Assembly: GCA_003290165.1 (NCBI GenBank)
Contig: QNQO01000512.1
Location: 62,001 to 126,000 of the forward strand
Direction: 5' to 3'
Length of the DNA: 64,000 bases
Source: Berberis thunbergii
Lineage: Eukaryota; Streptophyta; Magnoliopsida; Ranunculales; Berberidaceae
Shown: positions 56,531-64,000 of the stretch, one piece after another
Layout of the letters: the number at the start of each line of letters is the position of its first letter
How positions within the stretch are numbered: position 1 is the stretch's first letter
The notes under the pieces: generated by a model
Databases searched by the model: none
The model's input: the letters and a program-made list of their open reading frames with translations, nothing else
What the model was told of the DNA's origin: nothing
Program-made: the position numbers and the translations under genes

Positions 56531-56755
56531 GTGGGCCATTACATCGGTTCGCTAAGTCATCTCTTGAAGGGATGTGTTGCTCATGATGATTGAGTCTGAA
56601 TCGTTGCTTGAGCCACGTGCTGCATTAATTTAACATGCGTCGATCCAGCAGAAATAAATGGTAACCCAATCTCTATTTAGGTCATCTGCAGTGTAAAGTC
56701 TGACTCTTCTACTTTCTTTACTGTTGAAGATACCGCTCTGATTAGAAAAGATTGT

Positions 56756-58500
56756 TCATGTTCTTCATGGCTCAACAAAACCTTCTTGACGACGCAACCT
56801 TTCCCAAAGGCCTGGAGTTTTTTGAAGACAGATTTCTATCCGAGCTAGGCCTTGCCAAAAATTCCTACGAAATTTGGGGCCCTTAGGACCTGCAGTTGTT
56901 TGTGCTGACGAGTGATTAAATGCCAATGTCACATTCGGCCGATTTCATTTCCTTGCATCGTGGGGTTCTTCAAATTGAAGTGTGTTTTCCAGTTCTGGGT
57001 GTGATTTGGGAGTTCTTGAGGATTCCTCTGGATTCTAATCAGTGTTAAGGCGGCCGGTGTCTGTATGACTTCACTAGTAATTCAGTTGTCGACTTCTCGG
57101 TTGAAGGGTAATGATGTCTGTAAGATGACATTGCCAGGTTACTTTGTGAATTTGCCCAATGATTTCAAGTTATTGCAAAAGTATTGCTTCTTGGCCCCTG
57201 TGAATTTGAAGTATTTTCGATGCAAGGGTTGTCCACTTGAGTGAGAGTTTAGGCCGTTTCGTAAGTTCAACCCTTTTTGGTAACTTTGATATGCTTGATC
57301 GAGGGCTAGCTAATAATTGCTTGTGTTTCTTCGCAGGGAGGTTTCCCACTACTCCTCTAACCTTAAAGGAGCAAAACAACATGGAGATGTTCCGCAGCTT
57401 GCCAAAGAGAAATGTGGCCGATGTCATAAGAGTTTCCAACTTCATATATAGTGGGTTGTGGGACAACTGACACGTTGCCCCCACTCTATACCGGGTATCA
57501 CGAATTAAGTTGGAAGATGGGGCCTCTTAAAGGAAGAAGAAGGTCATTGCGGCTAAAGCTTTCGTTCTGTGTGACGTGGAGGAGCTGTCTAAAATGCTTG
57601 TCTGTTTTGTGAAAAAAGGTATCATTTTAGAATTGGGTTTCCTTCAACACGACATGCTCTGGTGAGAGAAGAACCCGTGTTTGCTAAGCCTAGCGGGGCG
57701 GAGACTGATGTGTCCGACGTGAAAAAAGATTACCTGCGATTTGCAGGGGTTGTAGACAGGTCGAATCTCAGTGATGCATAAACCAAAGCATTGAATGATC
57801 GACTGGTGCGGGTTGCAATGGCGGCTTTTGATGTTGCTGATTTGCGCGGGGCTGTTATGACAGAAGGCTTCTGTGAAGACTCACCTGAGATTGTGGAATC
57901 ATATTGTCCCACTGATGCACTTTCTTATAGTGGTCGCGGTGTCGTGAGCAGGTTTCCCATAATCTGCATTATTTACCGTCTCATTCCAAGCCACAGCTAG
58001 AAGTGTTGGAGGGTCCTTTGGATAATTCACTCCCTCCTTTCCCTCAGGATCTCGTCGAGTCGTCTGGCACAAAAGGTTCAGCTGTTCATGACAAAGGTTG
58101 CGCATGAGGCTACGATTAAGATGCGTTTTAAACTACATTCTTTTGCTAAAAATAATGCTTCGAATAAGGCCGACTAGTATGCTCAGAAGCAACAGTTAGA
58201 ATCTGACATGGAGTTCTCTTGAGAAGCGAAAAAGGCCGATGACCAGCTCAAAGTGGAGTGGCATGAGCTTAGTACTATGAAGAGCAGTCTGGCCACATAG
58301 TAGTCTCAAATTGACGTGCTAACTGGCAAGTTGGAGCTATTGGAGCGTGAACTTGTTGATGCGAAGGTGTCATAGGAGGAGCTTTTTCAGCAACATGGCA
58401 AATGCGAGTTCCGCTAGGTTGTACATGGCAGGTTGGAGCTGCTGGTGCTAATGAAGGAGGTGCATCCGAAGGGGGATCTCCGCCGTTATTAAAAGATGTC
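56756..58500 (+). pseudogene. antisense ORF of Tat-like copy 3 (gypsy-type transposon domain plus coiled coil)
   Basis: This is the most complete copy of the extra frame and lies on the strand opposite to the element. Pieces in order are FPKGLEFFEDRFLSELGLAK, then SADFISLHRGVLQIEVCFPV and WEFLRIPLDSNQ, then MTLPGYFVNLPNDFKLLQKY with CFLAPVNLKYF, then ALNDRLVRVAMAAF, and a charged coiled-coil-like tail near 58180-58400. There are several stops (for instance near 56885 and 56925) and frame changes. In intact Tat elements such frames are of unknown function. Confidence 0.6.
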
Positions 58501-59219
58501 GTACGTGGACTTGTATGTTACCTCTACGTCATCGAACGAGGAAGATAGTTTGGGCCCTGATGTCCAGGCTGTGGTGGGTGTGGACGCAACTCCTGTTCAT
58601 TCTTCCACTAGGCTTAGCTCTTCTGTTTCTTTACCTTTTCCTGATAAGGAGTAAGCTTTGTGTGTTTGTACCCCTTTCCGTTTCGACCATTAATGAAAAC
58701 AATTTTATTTGTTTCGTGCCTGTTGTTTCTAATGCATGTTTTTTGTTTCGCCTTATCGTCATGCTTTGGCATAGGCTTGTTGAATCAATAAGACGTTGAC
58801 TGGTCTGTTTGTGATAGAGAGCTTGGTCGTTTTGCGTTGTGTCATCGATGTGTAGTCATGTCCGATAGTGGGCATGTTGCGGACATTTTAGTTGAGGGTT
58901 GAGTCGCCCGAGTTCTGTCTTGTCTCCAATGTAAGCTACTTAAGGCTTACCTCAATTGTCTGATTTTTCAGTTGTAGCTGTTGGTATGGGCGAGTTGCAA
59001 TGGTCGGGCGTATGTGTTAGAGCATTCGTGTCGAGTTAGGCGCTATAAGCTCGGGTTGACATCCTAATTAATTTTTATCTGGCACTGGTCGTACGACCTT
59101 TGTATCAGCATGAGTGGCCTTTGCTAATATTAGAATGTTAGTCCATTTGAGCTTGAAAATGCCGACTCAACTAGAGTCATGGTTGTGGCCGCTGTTTTGA
59201 AGGAGAGCGGTGGTCGCGT
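58501..59219 (-). mobile_element. internal non-coding DNA of Tat-like copy 3
   Basis: The reverse complement of about 50600-51270. Nothing further recognised. Confidence 0.6.
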
Positions 59220-59580
59220 GGCGAGCTGCTTGGTGCTCCCACCTTTTGAACCATATATACCTGAGCAATGTGGGCTACGAATTCAGGGAGTAAAGTTTTG
59301 GTGAATATGCTGAAGAGCAGTAGCCCTGTGGCACGTCATCAACATCAACTAAGGACTGACTAGTCTCCCACCTTTCAAACCATCTACACCTGCCCCGTGC
59401 GATAGGGGCTACAAGTTTGGGTAAAAAGGGTTTGGTGACAAAACTGAAAAGTAGTTGTCCCATGGCGAGCTGTCAGAATCAGTTCGAAAGCGACTAGGCT
59501 CTCACCTTTCAAACCATCTACACCCGCACAGTGGGGGTTAAAGGTCTAGGCTTTGGTCAGTAGCATTAGTTGCTAGTCGT
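59220..59580 (-). repeat. tandem units of Tat-like copy 3
   Basis: Three units marked by CTCCCACCTTTTGAACCATA (59235), CTCCCACCTTTCAAACCATC (59364) and CTCTCACCTTTCAAACCATC (59494), spaced about 130 bp apart. They are the inverse of the array at 49790-50580. Confidence 0.75.
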
Positions 59581-61385
59581 CACTAGCTAGGCTTACCTAA
59601 TTGGGTTCAACGATCATTGCCCGAAAGAAGGGCAATGATTCCTAGGAAGTCATCATCGATAGGCGTGATAGCGTTGATTAAACTTCCACTTACTAGACCA
59701 TCGAGGTCCGCACTATGGGGACTAGGTGTCCGGAGATACTGGAAGTCGTCGTCATCAGCTTTGGCTAACTAAGCTTACCCGATTGGAGAGGGGTTCCGCC
59801 CGTTTGAGGGCGTGCGAACCCATGTCCGTTAGTGTCGCACAATGTGTGGACGACATTTCCTTAAAACAAACAGCGATCCGTAGGTACGGTCTGTGGGTCA
59901 AGGTTGCTTTGGATTTGCGCTTATGCCTAGCATGTAGTAGAATACTGTTTGATTGGTGGGCCGAGTGGATCAAGCCTTTGGGCCCGCAAAGAAAGAGTTA
60001 GGGTTTCCTGTACGGTTGCGCTACATGTAAGACATAGATCACATGGTAACACGTGTACGACATAGGCTGCGTGACTGTTGAGTATCAGTTACTCCCCCTG
60101 AATTGATGGGGTTACGTGTAATGCCATTAATTGAGCGAACGTGGTCTGCGCACTCTCCTTGGGAACTGTCATTTCTTAATTTCCGACATGGTATTCTATC
60201 CTTAGCAGTTAATGCAGGAGGTTGTTTGGTGAGCCATTACGCCTATATAATGGTGTTTTCCAATCATTGTAGGTACTATCTTTCGCAGAGCTTATCTCCT
60301 GAATTTTCTTGTTTGAAGAAAATGCTTTAGGTTTTCCAATGTCTGAACGGATATCTCTAGTAATGGAGTCCTTGAATGTTCTGACATTTGCATTGATCAG
60401 GCACGACAATAGTTGTTGTTATGTGTTGTCACTTGTTCTAGGTGGGCACGTAGTTGATCTTCTGAGGTCTTGTAATTTATTCTCATATCGTGGAGAAGTA
60501 GTACTGATTAAGGGAGATGCCTTGGTGTTACATCGTGTCGTTTGCATCCGTATGTGCATGGATCCCACTACTAACCAATAGTTGATCGAAGTGTTAGCCG
60601 ATGTGTGATGCTACCAGGTGTGGTATCTCTCAGTCACTTCTGGCGTTGTCTATGGGAAAAGTGGCCTTGCTTGGCATCATTGTGAGAAGTCGTCTGCGTC
60701 GCCGCTTCTGGCCATCATGCCTTCTTCCATCCCCATGTATGCCAACAACCGTTTGAGGAAGTCTGTATGGGGGGGGGGGGGGGGTGGGATGTCTTTTGAG
60801 AAAATCAACAGTCCTTTGTAAGGTCTACATCGCCGTTGTATCAACACTTTCCTGGGGTGATTCGCCGGAGCCATTTGGCCGTTCAATCCTCTCAATTCCC
60901 TCTGACACCTTGTCTTTATCTTGGTAAGGGGTTGAGCAAAGTCCGTTCGCATATCTTTCTTGTCACTTGCAAATAGCTTGCATGTCCTCTTTTAGACACC
61001 TTGACGTGGTCAGGTAGTGTAAGCGAGTATTTTACTTCATGTCGTACTGTATTCAGACGCTTGTTGTATGTAGTCTTTTGTATCCGCCTCAAGGCGCTTG
61101 TTGTTACATCTTTCAAATAATCAATAATGTTTGTTTTTGTAATTCTTCCTTTATTTCTTAAATGATTGCAAATCACATAAGTTTTTAAGAACTAAAACTC
61201 TACATTGACTATGGAAAGGGAAACAAATGATTGAAAGTAGACTAACTGTTGACGGAGATAAATTGATCCTAGCCTTGAAATGAATTCGGTTTGCTTTGTG
61301 GATCGTTCAGCAAACTGTCAAGACACTTCAGAGGTTACTGAAGAGAAAACCTTGTAGACGGTTCAATCTTTGTACCGCTTTAACG
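59581..61385 (-). mobile_element. internal segments of Tat-like copy 3
   Basis: 59700-60280 corresponds to 49185-49700 and 45463-45985 inverted; 60290-61200 corresponds to 44560-45440 inverted. A 16-G run is at 60769-60784. No protein domain was recognised. The region where reverse transcriptase would be expected (between the protease and this DNA) is absent. Confidence 0.65.
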
Positions 61386-62040
61386 TCAGGGGGATGTATT
61401 CCTGCTTGCCTTGGCTTTTCTGTTTCGCTGAGCGGAGGAGCTTATTGCTCTTGCATTGTTTGAAGGAGATGCCTCTGCTCTCGTTTGGCCCGACACTAGA
61501 TCAGGCTGCCCCGTGGTATGTAGTTGGATCTGGAAGCATTCTATTTGTTTCAGTGCAGCGTAATGGCAGCCTCGTGCCCTAGGTTGGTCTCCACGTATTG
61601 TCCCTTCTAAGTGGTTAGCAGTGTATTTAATACACTGGTGAAGGGTGGAGACTATTGTCTCTATCTGGTGGAACCATGGTCTTCCCAAGATAAGTTTGTA
61701 GGTCGACGGTGCGTCTACGACCATGAAGTCCAAAAACAAAACCTTCCTTAGCTGCGACTCTACTTCCACTGTTGCCAACCTTTCTTCCCGTTCGGGAAGC
61801 ACTTCTCTTTGTTGAATCGAATTAGCGGGTAGTCTAAGGGTGTCAAGTTTTCCTCCTTGGGTCCATACTGGGAACACATTGTAGAATAAGACATTGAGTG
61901 AGCTTCCTGTGTCCACCAGAGCTCTTTTTACTTCCTACTTTGCGATGGAGACCGAGATGACTATGGCGTCATTGTGCGGCGCTCGGAATCCTTCGAGGTC
62001 TTTGTCCGTAAGGTCAAGGTGGGAATGGGGATCTGTATTC
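61386..62040 (-). pseudogene. aspartic protease remnant of Tat-like copy 3
   Basis: On the minus strand the frame reads DLTDKDLEGFRAPHNDAIVI and SVSIAK, then TAG, then EVKRALVDTGSSLNVLFYN, then DAPSTYKLILGRPWFHQIET. DTGSS is the catalytic aspartate box of retroelement proteases; the later ILGRPW is the usual C-terminal motif. One nonsense codon lies just before the active site (about 61933). The protease normally cleaves the gag-pol polyprotein. Confidence 0.85.
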
Positions 62041-62172
62041 ATGAAGGCAAGCAGGGTTTTTATAGGATCCCATAACTTACTAAAGATGACGCAAGCTGGG
62101 TTTGAACCCATGACCCAGTGTTACCATCCGCCAAGCTCTAACCGTTGAGCAGTCATGCCATTGGCTCTTAAT
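62041..62172 (-). mobile_element. tRNA-derived SINE, copy 2
   Basis: The reverse complement has an A box (TGACTGCTCAACGGTTAGAG, complement of 62136-62155), a B box (GGTTCAAACCC, complement of 62098-62108) and the tail GTTATGGGATCCTATAAAAA, then CCCTGCTTGCCTTCA, shared with copy 1. No clear target duplication. It lies at the border between the truncated Tat-like element and the LINE. Confidence 0.8.
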
Positions 62173-63040
62173 GATATTTTTGGGCATACCCACTGCATTT
62201 ATCTTATTCAAGTTTATGTTGGACACTGCTAAAGTAGACCAGAGGCAAAAGAGCAATCTCTGTTCATGACTATTATTCAAACCATTTGGCAAACTCACAA
62301 CAATTGTGTTTTCCACAAAATCAAATTCCGCATTCAAATGTTTCTTTATTCTTTTTACCGCAATTGGAATGTCAGACAACATCAATTGTTTACCACAAGC
62401 CCCAACCCCTCAAGTCATTTTGTTGCCAATACTACTATTGATACTGACATACTTGTTCCATCCACCACATTCTCGAAACATCTATTACTGATACTCGGCC
62501 AAATCCATCATCTGCTAGGGTACTACTGGCCCCCACACTGAGATGGAAACCACTAGAATTGAATCAATACAAGTCCATTTACAGTTAGCTAGACATCACA
62601 GACTTAACTCAAGATCCTTACAATTTAGACTCATTCCTCATACCTTGGACCTGGACACGATTATCGTCACTTATGATGGAAATTTCTCTGCCTCATCTAA
62701 ATAAGGAGCTGTTTTTTCAGTCAATGTTCTTGGCAAGGTGCTTGCTCGGGTCGTATGCCCAATTGCATGGAAAGTGTTGAACAATACTATGGCGGAATGC
62801 CACGCTGCTGAGGCAACTATTTTACTCATCTAGGCAAGGAAATGGAGAACAGGGCTTATGTTGGGAGACTCGAGGACGCTAAACTTCATTTTGCAAGAAG
62901 ATCAACGAGATCCTAGGACAACCATATGTTGGACGATAACTTACTCTCTATAGCTTTTGGTTCTGTAATTTTATTAATAGAGACCTCAACTATGAGACTC
63001 GTAACTTAGCTACAACCGCAAAATAACAGTCTTTGCCCTG
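62173..63040 (+). pseudogene. LINE ORF2 fragment 3 (zinc-finger linker and RNase H)
   Basis: After the SINE the LINE resumes: IIQTIWQTHNNCVFHKIKFR is typical of the region after the zinc-binding RVT domain. From 62680 the RNase H domain appears (VTYDGNFSASSK, stop, GAVFSVNVLGKVLARVVCPI, then MAECHAAEATILLI). These are in several frames with stops. It is probably the same LINE as at 42980 and 54565, with some sequence missing at the Tat-like copy 3 boundary. Confidence 0.75.
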
Positions 63041-63065
63041 ACTTGCTGCCCTGTATCTACTCTCC

Positions 63066-63900
63066 TTGAACTATATGCCGCTTGCACTTCCTCTTTGTCA
63101 AGTCTCTACCAAACTGTCGGCTCTGCACCTCCTCTTTGTGTTATTGTCAGGATTCGAGTTTGCAGATGCTCATTCAAGTCCTGAAGTTTTCAACGTCTTG
63201 GATTGGGTGCGGTGGCTATGGAAGACCAGTAATGCTATTGCTAAGGCAGAGATTAGGTATATTTTTACTTGTTTAATTAGGTAAAAGTTTCTAGTCTAAA
63301 ATGAAGGGAGACTTTGAAACACCCCTCTTTTAACCTATAATTAGCATTTTAGGAGACGACCAACCAGATAGTATGTGACCAATCACTCATACTGAGTAAG
63401 TGATGCTATTTTTATGTGATTTATTTACAAATTTTTGTAGGACTTTTCAAAGACTTGGAACCAAACGTCTGGACAGCGTGGAGGGGAAATGATTGTTAAA
63501 GTTCCAAAAGGGACTTACCAAGTTGGTCCTGTATTGTTCAAATGTCCATCCAGGGGCCATATTTTGTTCAAGTTGGAAGGTGTGGTTAAAGCTCCAATTG
63601 ATTTCTTCAAATCATAGTTGGATCACCTTTCAACATATCAATTCACTCACCATCACACATAGGAGGTCGAACATTTGATGGTCAAGGAACCTTAGCTTGG
63701 TCTCACAACAATTGCTCAAAGGATGCTGGATATTCTCAATTTTCCTTTGTAATTTGATCCCCTCTAATTTACATTTCATTAATTTCACGTCTCAAAATTA
63801 AGAGTAATGCAATGGTATGAAGAGGGAATTTCGAATGAAAAGTTTGTGTTATGCCACGTTTCAACATTGCATAATGAGCAATGAAAATTTGTATCTTATA
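63066..63900 (+). pseudogene. exopolygalacturonase gene, broken 5' part
   Basis: Exon 1 (to about 63254) encodes a hydrophobic signal-peptide-like segment (LHLLFVLLSGFEFADA) and SSPEVFNVLD, the start of a glycoside hydrolase family 28 mature protein. After a frame slip it continues SNAIAKAEI. An intron follows to an AG at 63440. Exon 2 reads MIVKVPKGTYQVGPVLFKCP, then LEGVVKAPIDFFK, then (other frame) SWITFQHINSLTI, then GGRTFDGQGTLAWSHNNCSK. GGRTFDGQG and GTYQVGPV are family signatures. Further pieces reach about 63890. At least three frame changes and stops occur before the catalytic NTD/DD/HGH motifs, which lie outside. These enzymes trim pectin in cell walls, often in pollen. It starts about 30-80 bp after the LINE tail. 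Confidence 0.85.
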
Positions 63901-63919
63901 AATCTATATATTGGACACG

Positions 63920-63946
63920 ACTTCATCATCATCATCATCATCAAAG
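63920..63946 (+). repeat. (CAT)n microsatellite
   Basis: Seven CAT/ATC triplets in a row (TTCATCATCATCATCATCAT) next to the broken polygalacturonase gene. Confidence 0.85.
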
Positions 63947-64000
63947 CCAATTCCCGATATTTTCGAGGTCGGCTACATGGATTTTTGTTCTCCAAGTAAT

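Larger units (their letters stand above)
55979..62040 (-). mobile_element. Tat-like LTR retrotransposon, copy 3, inverted and 5'-truncated
   Basis: On the minus strand the order is protease remnant (62040-61386), non-coding segments homologous to 44560-45985, tandem units, antisense ORF region, and 3' LTR (56530-55979). It sits in the same LINE as copy 2 but in the opposite direction. No 5' LTR is found at the right end: a SINE and then LINE sequence follow, so the 5' LTR and gag start are lost. No reverse transcriptase is present. Confidence 0.8.

Noticed and set aside
60600..60660. A possible primer-binding site (CTGGCGTTGTCTATGGGAAA) suggesting another 5' LTR
   Set aside because: No LTR precedes it and it lies in a segment that matches copy 2 internal DNA in inverted orientation.
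62085..62170. A minus-strand tRNA gene
   Set aside because: Same reason: it shares the non-tRNA tail GGGATCCTATAAAAACC with the other SINE copy.
1..64000. CRISPR arrays, bacterial operons, riboswitches, rRNA
   Set aside because: No regularly spaced identical repeats of the right size and no matching conserved sequences; all evidence is for plant nuclear DNA.

Overview
The window is nuclear DNA from a flowering plant, most likely a eudicot. The evidence is the set of plant-only families recognised here (AHP phosphotransfer protein, plastid ribosomal protein PSRP3, the geranylgeranyl/geranyl diphosphate synthase small subunit, exopolygalacturonase), GT-AG introns, and plant transposon lineages (chromovirus, Athila-like and Tat-like Ty3/gypsy elements, CACTA, hAT, MULE, tRNA-derived SINE, LINE). 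The species cannot be named from the sequence. There are no rRNA genes, CRISPR arrays or bacterial operons. Almost everything is transposon or broken gene. The only locus with the shape of a resident gene is the synthase small-subunit locus near 41.3-42.3 kb, and it carries three frame breaks.

Layout. 1-1.7 kb: 3' end of a Tat-like LTR element with an antisense reading frame and its 3' LTR. 2.4-6.0 kb: small DNA elements (a MULE-like long-TIR element, a foldback MITE, a hAT MITE with a perfect 8-bp target duplication). 6.5-24.2 kb: a minus-strand LINE ORF1-like coding sequence split by an Athila-like LTR element (6713-14132, duplication CCGCC) and by a 9.1-kb CACTA element (14918-24029). 24.4-25.4 kb: three related MITEs. 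25.7-30.7 kb: a full-length but decayed chromovirus on the minus strand. 31.0-40.6 kb: a second CACTA element of the same family in the opposite orientation. 41.3-42.3 kb: the synthase small-subunit locus. 43.0-63.0 kb: one LINE opened by two Tat-like elements in opposite orientations (43534-54559, and 55979 to about 62040). 63.1-63.9 kb: a broken exopolygalacturonase gene.

The most interesting content is the pair of CACTA elements. Each is packed with pieces of unrelated host genes that still hold their introns, so capture was at the DNA level. The first carries parts of a BolA-like gene, an AHP (HPt) gene and a nucleobase-ascorbate transporter. The second carries parts of PSRP3/Ycf65, a PDR-type ABCG transporter, Pumilio, HMG-CoA reductase, PEX11, an LRR receptor-like kinase and V-ATPase subunit a, all on the plus strand, plus two exon-like pieces I could not identify. 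A SINE and a hAT element later landed inside the second one. These are Pack-CACTA (Pack-TYPE) elements; none of the captured pieces looks able to make a full protein.

The Tat-like family appears three times (1-1662, 43534-54559, 55979-62040). Its members share an antisense reading frame upstream of the 3' LTR, a coiled-coil segment, and a tandem array of roughly 120-140 bp units. No reverse transcriptase was found in any of them. Order of events from nesting: the LINE came first, then the Tat-like insertions, then a solo LTR of the Athila-like family inside one of them. Many single-base breaks in otherwise well-conserved reading frames, together with homopolymer runs of 16 C, 16 G and 33 T, mean consensus errors must be kept in mind when calling anything here a pseudogene.
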